This document shows positions 25,657 to 34,970 of a DNA stretch of 64,000 nt, piece after piece. Position numbers and translations under genes: made by a program. The notes under the pieces were generated by a model. The model was not told where the DNA came from and made no database searches. It worked only from the letters and a program-made list of their open reading frames with translations. The stretch is from Paenibacillus radicis (ex Gao et al. 2016). GTDB taxonomy: Bacteria > Bacillota > Bacilli > Paenibacillales > Paenibacillaceae. The DNA lies in the NCBI RefSeq assembly GCF_014641555.1, contig NZ_BMHY01000007.1, forward strand, positions 93,760 to 157,759, written 5' to 3'. Each line of letters begins with the position of its first letter. Position 1 is the stretch's first letter.

Positions 25657-26550
25657 ATGAGATTGTCGACCGGAGACCGGTTATTCATCGGAATTAACTA
25701 CACGCTGCTGTTCGTATTGGGCTTTGCGGCTCTGTACCCGTTTTGGAACGCAGCGGTCATTTCATTCAATAACGGCAGCGACACGATGCTTGGCGGCATT
25801 ACGTTCTGGCCTAGAGCTTTCACGCTCGAGAACTACGAGGTCGTCTTTAAGGACAAACGGCTGGTGGACGGCTTCATCATATCGGTGCTGCGTACGGTCT
25901 TGGGCACAGTCGTCTCCATTGCGGGAACGGCGCTTCTGGCTTACGGCATGACAAAAAGAAAGCTGATCGGCAGAAAAGTATATATGGTGCTCTGTATCAT
26001 CACGATGTATTTTAGCGGCGGCTTAATTCCCAGCTATTTGCTCATTCAGAAGCTTGGTTTGATGAACTCCTTTTGGGTGATGGTCGTTCCCGGCATTATC
26101 AGTGTGTGGAATATGATTATTTTCCGGACGTTCTTCATCGGCATCCCGCAGGGGCTGGAGGAGTCGGCACAGATCGACGGTTCGTCCAACTGGGGCATCT
26201 TTTTCCGCATCATTTTGCCGCTGTCCGGTCCGGTTATCGCGACGCTTTCACTATTTACCGCGGTCTATCACTGGAATGACTGGTTTGCACCGAGCATTTA
26301 CATTTCGAACGTCGATTTGCTGCCGATTCAGACGAAGCTTCAGCAGATACTGAACTCAAACATTATGCTGGAACAGATGCAGAATATGGACTCGGCTGCG
26401 CAAGGCAGATTGAATCAAATGAAAGCGGTTACGACCAAATCGCTGTCGATGGCTACGATGATGGTGGCAACTGTACCGATTTTGCTTGTATATCCATTTG
26501 TTCAGAAATATTTCGTCAAGGGCGTATTGATTGGGTCGCTTAAAGAGTAG
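25657..26550 (+). CDS. Sugar ABC transporter permease, LplC/YtcP type
   Basis: The second membrane subunit, 297 residues, six helices. It has ALYPFWNAAVISFNNG after the first helix and the EAA loop EESAQIDGSSNWGIFFRIILP (core EESAQIDGSSNWG), then AVYHWNDWFAPSIYIS, the signature of LplC/YtcP permeases. AAGGAG precedes the ATG. It pairs with the preceding LplB-like subunit. No ATPase gene is in this cluster; such importers generally share a common MsmX-type ATPase encoded elsewhere. Confidence 0.9.
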   Translation: MRLSTGDRLFIGINYTLLFVLGFAALYPFWNAAVISFNNGSDTMLGGITFWPRAFTLENYEVVFKDKRLVDGFIISVLRTVLGTVVSIAGTALLAYGMTKRKLIGRKVYMVLCIITMYFSGGLIPSYLLIQKLGLMNSFWVMVVPGIISVWNMIIFRTFFIGIPQGLEESAQIDGSSNWGIFFRIILPLSGPVIATLSLFTAVYHWNDWFAPSIYISNVDLLPIQTKLQQILNSNIMLEQMQNMDSAAQGRLNQMKAVTTKSLSMATMMVATVPILLVYPFVQKYFVKGVLIGSLKE

Positions 26551-26603
26551 CCGCAGGTTTAAGGCAAATGCCTTTAACCATAAAAAGCATGGGGGGATAA
26601 TGC

Positions 26604-28265
26604 ATGAAAAGGATGAATAAAGCATTTCTTTCAGCACTGTCAGTCACACTGGTCATCGTAGCCGCTTTAACAGGTTGTTCGAATGCGGACAACAACAGTA
26701 AGCCAGGAACAGATAAGGGTGGCAACGGGGGCAATACAGGCACGGAGCAAGCAGGCGGAGCCTATGAGCTCGGCAAGGAGCCGCTCGAGTTTTCGTTCTA
26801 CGGCCATTATGACTGGTATACCATGCCAACTTGGGGCGAGGATCTGGCGACCAAATGGATTAAAGACAATAAAAAGGTGAACGTCGTGCCGATTAGCTCA
26901 GGCGGCGCTGCCAAAAACAAGCTGAGCACGATGATCGTGTCGCAGAAGCTGCCGGACGTCATCTGGATGGAACGCGGACCGGATGTGGAGAAGCTTCGTT
27001 CCGAAGGGATGCTCGTTGCTTTTGACGATTATTTGGATAAATATCCGAATTTGAAAAAATGGGCGGGCGATTCAACGATCGATATGCTCAGATCGCCGGA
27101 CGGCAAGCTGTATCAGTTCCCGAACTGGTATACGACGCAGCCTAACGGCAACGCGGGTTATCTGGTAAACAAAAAGATTTATGAGGAGCTTGGATCGCCA
27201 AGCCTGGAAACGACCGATGACCTTTATGCTTACCTGAATCAAGTGAAAGCGAAATATCCGGATGTTGTTCCGCTTGAGCTGGGCCAGCTGGCTGCCGGAA
27301 TGGACGTAATGGTATCGGCATTCGCCGAGAACCGTCCGTATACGTTCAATCAGATGATTGCTGTACCAAATGGCGACAAGCTTACTTCGCTGTTTGCAGA
27401 TCCGGTGTACCGTGAGCTGCTGCAATTTACGAATAAATTATACCGGGAAAAGCTTATCTCGCAGGATACATTTACGCAAAAGCTGGAGCAGGTCGAGCAA
27501 AAAGTTGTTACAGGGAAAATCGCTGTCTATGCTGCTTCCAGTCCGACGGAGTTTGGATCGAAAGGCAATTCGCAGCTTAAATCGCAAGATCCGAATGCCG
27601 GTTATATTATGGTGTGGCCTGTACATAAGGCCGGCCTGGACAAAAACAAAATATTCCCTGGCGACTATAAGCAGCTGGGCTGGAACGTCAACGTCATTAC
27701 GAAATCAGCTAAAAATCCGGAAGCGATCTTTGCTTTCCTCGACTGGTTCACAGGTCCAGAAGGGCAGCGCACCATTATGTGGGGTCCGGAAGGCTTGTAC
27801 TGGGATGGGGTAGATGCAGAGGATGCGCCGCTGTTTACGGATAAATTCGTGAACGACCCGAAAGGCCGTGACGAGCTGATGAATTCCACCGTCAACTTCC
27901 AATGGAACGGCAACACGGTGTATGTCGACAACTCCAAGACGAAATTCGAAATGACGCTGCCGGAGGACAAGCGGAATTGGGAGACGTATTGGCAGTCTAC
28001 GATTACTTGGAAAACCCAATTCAATACGACGGAATATGTCAATCTTGATCCAGCGGGCGATTCCGCGGAAGGCATTATCGCGCAAAACATTTTATCCATC
28101 TACGAGCAAACCAGAGCGAAGGCGGTCATGAACGCAAATTCGGAAGCAGAGGTTCTGTCTATCCTGGACAAAGCCGAGAACGATGCCCAGAAAGCGGGCT
28201 ATGAAAAGCTCCTCGCATTCAAAACGGAAAAGTGGCAAGAGAATAAAGCGAAGCTTAACAAATAA
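26604..28265 (+). CDS. Sugar-binding lipoprotein of the ABC importer (LplA type)
   Basis: The 553-residue extracellular receptor. The signal peptide ends in the lipobox ALTGC, and a Gly/Asn/Thr-rich linker follows, so it is membrane-anchored by lipid. The rest is a family-1 extracellular solute-binding protein of the large LplA/YtcQ group (PDVIWMERGPDVEKLR, FLDWFTGPEGQRTIMWG). The sugar bound cannot be read from sequence; the downstream kinase and GH4 gene point to a beta-linked disaccharide or a related glycoside. Confidence 0.9.
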   Translation: MKRMNKAFLSALSVTLVIVAALTGCSNADNNSKPGTDKGGNGGNTGTEQAGGAYELGKEPLEFSFYGHYDWYTMPTWGEDLATKWIKDNKKVNVVPISSGGAAKNKLSTMIVSQKLPDVIWMERGPDVEKLRSEGMLVAFDDYLDKYPNLKKWAGDSTIDMLRSPDGKLYQFPNWYTTQPNGNAGYLVNKKIYEELGSPSLETTDDLYAYLNQVKAKYPDVVPLELGQLAAGMDVMVSAFAENRPYTFNQMIAVPNGDKLTSLFADPVYRELLQFTNKLYREKLISQDTFTQKLEQVEQKVVTGKIAVYAASSPTEFGSKGNSQLKSQDPNAGYIMVWPVHKAGLDKNKIFPGDYKQLGWNVNVITKSAKNPEAIFAFLDWFTGPEGQRTIMWGPEGLYWDGVDAEDAPLFTDKFVNDPKGRDELMNSTVNFQWNGNTVYVDNSKTKFEMTLPEDKRNWETYWQSTITWKTQFNTTEYVNLDPAGDSAEGIIAQNILSIYEQTRAKAVMNANSEAEVLSILDKAENDAQKAGYEKLLAFKTEKWQENKAKLNK

Positions 28266-28299
28266 AGCGCAGCAGACAGAAGCATAGATAAGGGCTAAC

Positions 28300-28361
28300 G
28301 GGACCGGTCATCGCAACCCTGCAACTGCCGGAAGGGCGGCAGCCGGGAGCAGGCTGGTCCC
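28300..28361 (+). promoter_or_regulatory. Nested intercistronic stem-loop after the binding-protein gene
   Basis: Three nested stems: GGGACC (28300-28305) with GGTCCC (28356-28361), CCTGC with GCAGG, and CTGCCG-GAAGGG-CGGCAG (28325-28342). No T-run follows, so it is not a standard terminator. A structure in this place would be expected to stabilise the upstream binding-protein mRNA and lower downstream expression. Confidence 0.65.
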
Positions 28362-28393
28362 TGTGTCTAGTAATTATATGGGAGAGATCATAT

Positions 28394-29389
28394 TTGACTT
28401 ACTACCTTGGTGTAGACGGCGGTGGAAGCAAGACAATTGCCGTCGTGACGGATGAAGCGGGACGCATTGTCGGGATGGGTAAAAGCGGGTGCGGCAATCA
28501 TCAGTTGGGAGTGGCGCTTGCTGACCGCAGCATTAGGGAGGCGGTGCAGGAGGCATTGACGCAAGCAAAGCTCAAAGCCGAAGCTATCGATTTCGCCTTG
28601 TTTGGACTAGCAGGTGCTGACCGGGAGGAAGATTATCGTATTTTGCGGCCGATGGTTGCAGCGATGGGATTTGCCCGCCACGACGTCGTCTGTGATACGG
28701 TGATTGGCCTTCGTGCAGGAACGCGGCAGTCGAGCGGCGTTGTCGTCATTTGCGGAAGCGGTACGAATAGCTACGGCGTAAATACGCGGGGCGATGAATT
28801 GCAATGCGGCGGCTTTGGTTATCTATTTGGCGATTTTGGCGGGGGCGGCGAATTGGCCGTAGAAGTGTTCCGCACCGTTATCCGGGCATGGGAGGGCAGA
28901 GAACAGCCGACGGCTTTAACGGCTCTGACGCTTGAAGCTTTGGGTTATGAGGAAGTAGAGACGATGTTCTCCGCATATTTGGACGGAGGAAGCCGAAGCG
29001 TCCCGAATACGCTTGCGAAACTGCTCTTTGATGCGGCGGACCGCGATGAGGCAGCACGGCGAATTTTGCAGCGGCAGGGCGTTGAGCTGGGACTAACGGC
29101 AAGCACCGTCATCCGACGGTTGGGCATGGAGCAGGATGTGTTTGATCTGGTTATGGTGGGCAGCTTGCTTACGCGTGCTGACAGCCGCTTTATCGTTCCG
29201 TATATCGAGCAGATCGTGAAAGAGACGGCTCCGGGCTGCAGCCTGAAGGTGCTGGAGATGGAGCCGGCCGCCGGAGCGATTCTGCTGGCGATGGAGCGAA
29301 GCGGGAAGCAGATCGAAGCTGTTGTCTACGATCATTTAAAAGCCGACTTGGCAATCGAAGGGAGACAGACACAATGGGTACACGACTAA
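28394..29389 (+). CDS. BadF/BadG/BcrA/BcrD-type sugar kinase (N-acetylglucosamine kinase-like)
   Basis: A 331-residue ATPase of the ASKHA fold. The phosphate-1 motif is YYLGVDGGGSKTIAVV at the N-terminus, phosphate-2 is VVICGSGTNSYG, with GFGYLFGDFGGGGELAVEV between, as in GlcNAc/MurNAc kinases (MurK/NagK). The start is TTG behind GGGAGAG; no ATG or GTG fits, and the conserved motif begins at once. Its 3' end overlaps the GH4 start by 16 bp, so the two are coupled. Presumed to phosphorylate the imported sugar at O6. Confidence 0.85.
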   Translation: MTYYLGVDGGGSKTIAVVTDEAGRIVGMGKSGCGNHQLGVALADRSIREAVQEALTQAKLKAEAIDFALFGLAGADREEDYRILRPMVAAMGFARHDVVCDTVIGLRAGTRQSSGVVVICGSGTNSYGVNTRGDELQCGGFGYLFGDFGGGGELAVEVFRTVIRAWEGREQPTALTALTLEALGYEEVETMFSAYLDGGSRSVPNTLAKLLFDAADRDEAARRILQRQGVELGLTASTVIRRLGMEQDVFDLVMVGSLLTRADSRFIVPYIEQIVKETAPGCSLKVLEMEPAAGAILLAMERSGKQIEAVVYDHLKADLAIEGRQTQWVHD

Positions 29390-30678
29390 AGGTTGCCGTC
29401 ATCGGAGGCGGTTCGTCTTATACACCGGAATTAATAGAAGGCTTTATTACGAATTATGAATCTTTTCCAGTAACGGAAATCGCTCTCGTCGATATAGATG
29501 CAGGCAGCCATAAGCTGTCTATTGTGGGGAGTCTGGCGCAGCGTATGGTGGAGAAATCCGGACTGCCGATTAAGGTAACGTTGACGATGGACCGGCGGGC
29601 GGCGTTGACCGGCGCTCATTTCGTATCGACCCAGATGCGGATTGGCTTGCTGGAAGCGCGCGGCTGGGATGAGACGATTCCGTTGAAGTACGGGATGATC
29701 GGGCAGGAGACGACTGGTGCGGGCGGCATGATGAAGGCGCTTCGCACGATACCGGTACTGCTGGACATCTGCAAGGATATGGAGGAGCTTTGCCCTGATG
29801 CGTGGCTGCTTAACTTCACCAACCCAGCAGGCATGGTAACGGAGGCTATTCATAAGCATTCCTCGATTAAATCAATCGGCCTATGCAATTCTCCGATCGC
29901 GGCGTACAAATGGCTCTCTGGTTTGTATGGGGTGCCTGTTGAACGCATTTCCTGTGAATTTGCGGGCCTCAACCATTTGCACTGGATTAGCCGCATTACA
30001 GTCGACGGTGAATCCAAGCTGGAAGAGCTGCTCGGGAGCCGCAGCGGCTACACTGCCGCTAATGTGCCGCAGTCCGCATGGAACGAGAGCTTAATTAAGT
30101 CACTCGGCGCGATTCCCTCTTATTACTTGAAATACTTCTATTTGCACCGCGAGATGCTGGAGGAGCAGCAAGCGCTGGCAGCTAAAGGCGAGTCACGGGC
30201 TGAAACGGTCAAGCGGCTGGAGGACGAGCTGTTCGAAATTTATAAAAATCCGGAGCTGGCCGAGAAGCCGAAGCAGTTGGAGCAGCGTGGTGGGGCTTAC
30301 TATTCCGAGGCTGCGGTCAAGCTGATGAAATCGCTCTACAACGATACCGGCGATATTCAGACGTTGAATGTGAGCAACGGCGACATTCTCGACTTCCTGC
30401 CAGAAGATGCTTGCATTGAAGTGAATTGCATCGTGACGAAAGACGGCCCTATCCCGCAGCAGGTGGAGACGGTGCCGCCAGCCGTGAAAGGCCTTATTCA
30501 TGCGGTGAAAACGTATGAGCAGTTAGCGATTGAAGCGGCCGTCACGGGCAGCCGGGATACGGCTCTGCTTGCCTTAACGAACCATCCGCTGATCGATTCG
30601 GTGAATGCAGCCGAGCGTATGCTGGATGAGATGCTGGAGCGGAATAAAGCTTACTTGCCGCAGTTTTTCCGTTCTTAA
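29374..30678 (+). CDS. Glycoside hydrolase family 4, 6-phospho-beta-glucosidase-like
   Basis: A 434-residue NAD- and metal-dependent phospho-glycosidase. The NAD-binding VAVIGGGSSYTPEL, the phosphate/NAD block GQETTGAGGMMKALR, the metal-ligand Cys in IGLCNSPIA and His in GLNHLHWIS are in place. GH4 enzymes use an oxidation-elimination mechanism and act on 6-phosphorylated glycosides. That requirement fits the overlapping kinase gene upstream and the absence of any PTS gene here. Anomeric preference (beta by similarity to LicH/BglT) is an inference. Confidence 0.9.
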   Translation: MGTRLKVAVIGGGSSYTPELIEGFITNYESFPVTEIALVDIDAGSHKLSIVGSLAQRMVEKSGLPIKVTLTMDRRAALTGAHFVSTQMRIGLLEARGWDETIPLKYGMIGQETTGAGGMMKALRTIPVLLDICKDMEELCPDAWLLNFTNPAGMVTEAIHKHSSIKSIGLCNSPIAAYKWLSGLYGVPVERISCEFAGLNHLHWISRITVDGESKLEELLGSRSGYTAANVPQSAWNESLIKSLGAIPSYYLKYFYLHREMLEEQQALAAKGESRAETVKRLEDELFEIYKNPELAEKPKQLEQRGGAYYSEAAVKLMKSLYNDTGDIQTLNVSNGDILDFLPEDACIEVNCIVTKDGPIPQQVETVPPAVKGLIHAVKTYEQLAIEAAVTGSRDTALLALTNHPLIDSVNAAERMLDEMLERNKAYLPQFFRS

Positions 30679-30679
30679 G

Positions 30680-30719
30680 ACGATACAGAAGCCCCCGTTT
30701 ACAGGGGCTTTTGTGTCGT
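30680..30719 (+). terminator. Terminator after the GH4 gene
   Basis: ACGATACAGAAGCCCC and GGGGCTTTTGTGTCGT pair around a short loop, with T-run inside the arm. Confidence 0.8.
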
Positions 30720-30750
30720 TTGCAGGTTTGAATGTTCAACCAATTTTTAA

Positions 30751-30800
30751 AGGCTTTCTGTCAGGGATGTGCGGCGCCCCGGCAGAGAGCCTTTTTCTTT
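30751..30800 (+). terminator. Second terminator-like hairpin
   Basis: AGGCTTTCTGTC...GGG/CCC...GGCAGAGAGCCT then TTTTTCTTT. It stands 30 bp after the first terminator and isolates the next operon. Otherwise the 30679-30989 gap holds only the AATAGGAATT motif and a likely promoter. Confidence 0.75.
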
Positions 30801-30949
30801 AGATGCCGCAGAAGGGACAACTGCTGCAAGCAGCATTCGTTATGAGCCAAGCACGAATCGATATTATTTATTTTTCAATAGAAAAGCTCTATTAGCCGAA
30901 TGGCTGTCTGCAATGATAAACTCGTTTCAATATTAAAGTCGACAAAACC

Positions 30950-30959
30950 AATAGGAATT
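30950..30959 (+). promoter_or_regulatory. AATAGGAATT motif before the flavin monooxygenase operon
   Basis: This decamer is identical to the one before cysT (4713-4722) and lies 31 bp before the monooxygenase start. GGAATT is the conserved end of CymR-type boxes. Shared use would place this operon under sulfur control. Confidence 0.4.
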
Positions 30960-30989
30960 ATAAAAATTACATTTTGGGAGGCATTCATC

Positions 30990-32345
30990 ATGGCTAAACA
31001 ACGTCAACTTAAGCTGGGCGCAGCACTTCACGGAGTAGGGGGCAACATTTCAGGCTGGAGACATCCTGATGCCATCACCGACGCTAGCGTCAATTTCGGA
31101 CATTACACACGCCAAGCGCAAAAAGCGGAGGCAGGCAAATTCGATTTCGTATTCATCGCTGACGGTTTGCATATTAACGAGAAATCGATCCCGCATTTCC
31201 TGAATCGGTTTGAACCGATAACGGTGCTGTCTGCGCTTGCTGCCGTTACTTCGCGAATTGGCGTAGTCGGCACATTGTCTACTTCCTATAGCGAGCCATT
31301 CACGGTATCCAGACAGTTCAGCTCGCTGGATCATATAAGCGGAGGAAGAGCAGGCTGGAATGTCGTTACTTCTCCTCTGGCTGCAACGGCTAACAATTTC
31401 AGTAAAAAAGAGCATCCCGATCATCCAAAGCGGTACCGGATCGCGACGGAGTATTTGCAGGTGGCCCGAGGTCTGTGGGATTCATGGGAGGACGATGCGT
31501 TTACTCGCGATAAGGAATCCGGCGTGTTCTTTGATCCAGAGAAGCTGCACCGCTTAAATCATGAAGGCGAGTTTTTCTCGGTGCAAGGGCCTTTGAACAT
31601 TGCCAGATCGAAGCAAGGACAGCCTGTCGTATTCCAGGCCGGTTCCTCGGAGGACGGCAAGACGCTGGCCGCTAAAGAAGCTGATGCCGTATTCACACAC
31701 CACGAGACGATTGAGCAGGGCAAGCAATTTTATGAGGATGTAAAAACGAGAGCGGCATCGTTCGGCAAGTCTAGAGACGAAATCGTTATTTTGCCGGGAA
31801 TTGGACCGATTGTCGGGGCGACGGAAGAAGAAGCCGAGCGCAAATACCTTCAATTGGCTGAGCTGGTGGATATCGAGCATGCACTGGCCTATCTCGGCCG
31901 CTACTACGAGCATCACGATTTCTCGCAATATCCGCTTGACGAGCCGTTTCCGGATTTGGGCGAGCTGGGGCAAAACAGCTTCCGCAGCACAACGGACCGG
32001 ATTAAGCGCAACGCTGCAGAAAAGGGGCTTACGCTTCGCCAAGTGGCGCAGCAGGAAGCAACGCCGCGTCCGGCATTTATCGGGACACCGGAGAAGGTGG
32101 CTGATCTTATTCAGCAATGGTTCGAGGAAGGTGCTGCCGACGGTTTCATTATTGGAGAAGCGATTCCGAACGGATTAACTGAATTCGTTGAATCTGTCGT
32201 GCCGATCCTGCAGGAGCGCGGATTGTTCCGTACGGAATACGAGCATGACACACTCCGCGGCCACTTGGGAGTTCCAGTTCCGGTTAACCGTTATACCAAA
32301 CAAAGAGAGACGCAAGAAACGATTGCGAACGGATCGCTTGCATAA
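30990..32345 (+). CDS. NtaA/DmoA family FMN-dependent monooxygenase
   Basis: A 451-residue bacterial-luciferase-like flavoenzyme that would use FMNH2 from a separate reductase. The NtaA/SnaA/DmoA subgroup is recognised by [20 protein letters not shown] near the N-terminus (short form: GNISGWRHP), [12 protein letters not shown], and [19 protein letters not shown] in the middle. Known members oxidise dimethyl sulfide, nitrilotriacetate, pristinamycin or alkyl sulfur compounds. The ATG at 30990 follows GGGAGG; the frame reaches further upstream without support. Clustered with an oligopeptide-type importer, it probably releases sulfur or carbon from an imported compound. Confidence 0.9.
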   Translation: MAKQRQLKLGAALHGVGGNISGWRHPDAITDASVNFGHYTRQAQKAEAGKFDFVFIADGLHINEKSIPHFLNRFEPITVLSALAAVTSRIGVVGTLSTSYSEPFTVSRQFSSLDHISGGRAGWNVVTSPLAATANNFSKKEHPDHPKRYRIATEYLQVARGLWDSWEDDAFTRDKESGVFFDPEKLHRLNHEGEFFSVQGPLNIARSKQGQPVVFQAGSSEDGKTLAAKEADAVFTHHETIEQGKQFYEDVKTRAASFGKSRDEIVILPGIGPIVGATEEEAERKYLQLAELVDIEHALAYLGRYYEHHDFSQYPLDEPFPDLGELGQNSFRSTTDRIKRNAAEKGLTLRQVAQQEATPRPAFIGTPEKVADLIQQWFEEGAADGFIIGEAIPNGLTEFVESVVPILQERGLFRTEYEHDTLRGHLGVPVPVNRYTKQRETQETIANGSLA

Positions 32346-32360
32346 GAGGGGGAAATGACA

Positions 32361-34010
32361 ATGAAGACGGGTAGAAAATTAAGCTGGTGGAAATTCGGAG
32401 CCGTGACGCTCGCTGCAATTATTGCACTGACGGGGTGCAGCTCCGCTTCGAATAAAGAAGGAAACACCAGTCCCGCTAAAGCTGAGGAAACAAAAGCTCC
32501 TGTTCAAGGAGGCGAGTTGACCTATGCGCTGGCAACGTCGCCGGTATCGCTTGATCCGCATACGAATGGTCTGGCAGTCGGTGTCCGTATTATTAACAAT
32601 CTGTATGACAATTTGGTTGTACAACTGCCTGACGGCTCGGTAAAACCTTGGCTGGCGAAAGAATGGACGATATCGGAGGACGGCCTAACGTATACGTTCA
32701 AGCTGCGCGACGACGTTAAATTCCATGACGGCACGCCGTTTAACGCGGAGGCAGTCAAATTCAACTTCGACCGGGTTATCGATCCGGCGACGAAGGTATC
32801 CAATGCGTTTGCGCTCATTCAGCCTTATCAATCCTCCAAAGTGATAGATGAATATACGGTTGAAGTGAAGCTGGCTTCCCCGTCGCAAGCGTTTCTGCGC
32901 AATATCTCCCAAGGCACGCTAGGCATCGTTTCGCCGACGGCTGCCAAACAGTACGGCGAGCAGTTCGCAACGCATCCGGTTGGCTCCGGTCCGTTCAAGT
33001 TTGTGAAGTGGGATGAAAACTCGGAGATCGTTATTGAGCGCAATCCCGATTACAAATGGGCGAATGAAACGGCAGTAAACCAAGGCGCTCCTTACTTGGA
33101 TAAAATCAGCTTCAAAATCGTACCGGAAGAAGCAACTCGCATCGGCAGCGTACAAAGCGGCCAAGTGCTGGCAGCGGAAACCGTTCCGCCGCAAAATATC
33201 GTTTCCATTAAGAATGATTCAAAATTCCAGCTCCTGTCGACGAATACGGGCGGCTTGCCGTATACGCTGTTCATCAACCAAAGAAAGCAACCGTGGAATG
33301 AGCTCAAAGCGAGACAAGCGCTGCAGTCGGCTATTGACGTTACTTCCATCGTCAAGTCGCTCTATTTAGGAACTTATGATCAAGCATGGTCGCCGCTTGC
33401 GCCAGTTACGCTCGGTTATGATGCGTCGCTGGAGAATGGAGTTAAGAAGGATCTTGATAAAGCCAACGGGCTGCTGGATGAGCTCGGCTGGACGAAGGGC
33501 GCCGATGGCATTCGGGAGAAGGATGGCAAGAAGCTGACGCTGCATTATGTCGACGCTTCCCCGAATCGTGAAAAACGCAATGACATTGCAGCCATTATCC
33601 AGCAGCAGTTGAAGGAAATCGGGGTCGACGTTAAGGTCGACATTACGAAAGATTACGTCAACCAAATTTTCGTTAACGATGATTACGATATTTACGGCAA
33701 CAGTCAAGTCAATGCCGATCCAAACTCGCTCTATCCGTTCTACCATACGGCTGCTCCAACAGGCCGCCCGACGCTGCATGGCTACTCCAATGCAGAGCTC
33801 GACAAGCTTCTTGAAGACGGGGCGGTAGAGAAGGACGAAGCGAAGCGGGTTGAAATTTACAAGCAGGTTCAGCATCATGTTATCGATAATGCCCTCATTA
33901 TTCCGATCTACGTATTTCCATATACGATAGCTGCTTCTAACCGTGTTCAGCAAATCAAACTTGATGCGCTTGCCTATCCGCGCTTCAATGATACCTACTT
34001 GACGAAATAA
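32361..34010 (+). CDS. ABC transporter substrate-binding lipoprotein, oligopeptide/nickel family 5
   Basis: The 549-residue receptor has a signal peptide ending in the lipobox ALTGC, then the SBP_bac_5 fold (LDPHTNGLAVGVRIINNLYD, WTISEDGLTYTFKLRDDVKFHDGTPF in parts: GLTYTFKLRDDVKFHDGTPF; VGSGPFKFVKW). Members bind peptides, nickel, opines, glutathione or other small organics. Its operon position after a DmoA-like monooxygenase suggests an organosulfur or similar ligand. The second of two ATGs (32361) sits at a better distance from GAGGGGG than that at 32355. Confidence 0.9.
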   Translation: MKTGRKLSWWKFGAVTLAAIIALTGCSSASNKEGNTSPAKAEETKAPVQGGELTYALATSPVSLDPHTNGLAVGVRIINNLYDNLVVQLPDGSVKPWLAKEWTISEDGLTYTFKLRDDVKFHDGTPFNAEAVKFNFDRVIDPATKVSNAFALIQPYQSSKVIDEYTVEVKLASPSQAFLRNISQGTLGIVSPTAAKQYGEQFATHPVGSGPFKFVKWDENSEIVIERNPDYKWANETAVNQGAPYLDKISFKIVPEEATRIGSVQSGQVLAAETVPPQNIVSIKNDSKFQLLSTNTGGLPYTLFINQRKQPWNELKARQALQSAIDVTSIVKSLYLGTYDQAWSPLAPVTLGYDASLENGVKKDLDKANGLLDELGWTKGADGIREKDGKKLTLHYVDASPNREKRNDIAAIIQQQLKEIGVDVKVDITKDYVNQIFVNDDYDIYGNSQVNADPNSLYPFYHTAAPTGRPTLHGYSNAELDKLLEDGAVEKDEAKRVEIYKQVQHHVIDNALIIPIYVFPYTIAASNRVQQIKLDALAYPRFNDTYLTK

Positions 34011-34025
34011 GGGGGCTGCTGCAGC

Positions 34026-34952
34026 ATGGGCAAATCCGTTTTTGTACGGATCTATACTTCCCTTCTTGTGCTGATTGGAGCGTTGATCGTCGTCTTCATC
34101 ATTATGAACGTACTGCCCGGCGATCCTGCTCTCATGATGCTGGATCCCGCCGAGTCCACGCCCGAGATGATCGCCAACATGCGGCATCAGCTTGGCTTGG
34201 ATCGTCCGTTTTACGTTCGTTTCGCTGAATACTTCGTTAATCTGCTGCATGGCGACTTCGGCAACTCAATGCTGAATTCGGATCCGGTATTGCCGAAAAT
34301 CATCAAGCACTTTCCTGCGACGCTGGCACTAACGGCGATGAGCTCGGCAATCGCTGTTGTGATCGGAATTGTACTAGGCGTGCTGTCGGCCATTCACCGC
34401 AACAAGCCTATCGATTTGCTGGCCAGACTAATCGGATTGTTCGGCATTTCGATGCCGACCTTCTGGTCGGGCATATTGCTCATTCTAATCTTTTCCGTTC
34501 AGCTAGGGTGGCTGCCCGCGATGGGTTCAAGCGGATTCAAATCTTTAATTATGCCTTCACTTACGCTTGGCCTTGTTGGTGCGGGCTTTATCGTCCGAAT
34601 GGTGCGAACGAGTATGCTGGATGTCATTAACGAGTCCTTTATCGTCACGCTTCGTTCCAAAGGGCTGTCCGAGCGGGCGATTATGTACCAGCACGCGCTC
34701 CGCAACGCCCTAATACCGGCGATTACGATGATTGGCATGATTGTTGGTGAAATGCTGGCCGGAACCGTCGTTATCGAGACGGTATTCTCGCGTCAGGGAA
34801 TAGGCCGCATTATTGCGGATGCCATTATGGCAAAGGATTTGCCGGTGGTACAGGGTGTTGTGTTTTTCTCAGCGGTCGTGTATATCATCGTCAATCTGCT
34901 TGTCGATCTGTCCTATTCATTCATCGATCCTCGCGTAAGACGGGCGAGTTAG
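34026..34952 (+). CDS. ABC transporter permease, DppB/OppB type
   Basis: A 308-residue permease with six helices, the N-terminal LPGDPALMML block and the EAA-type loop near LRSKGLSERAIMYQHALRNALIP (core SERAIMYQHALRNA). These features are typical of DppB. It starts 15 bp after the binding-protein gene. Confidence 0.92.
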   Translation: MGKSVFVRIYTSLLVLIGALIVVFIIMNVLPGDPALMMLDPAESTPEMIANMRHQLGLDRPFYVRFAEYFVNLLHGDFGNSMLNSDPVLPKIIKHFPATLALTAMSSAIAVVIGIVLGVLSAIHRNKPIDLLARLIGLFGISMPTFWSGILLILIFSVQLGWLPAMGSSGFKSLIMPSLTLGLVGAGFIVRMVRTSMLDVINESFIVTLRSKGLSERAIMYQHALRNALIPAITMIGMIVGEMLAGTVVIETVFSRQGIGRIIADAIMAKDLPVVQGVVFFSAVVYIIVNLLVDLSYSFIDPRVRRAS

Positions 34953-34970
34953 AAAGGGGCGTTTCCAATT

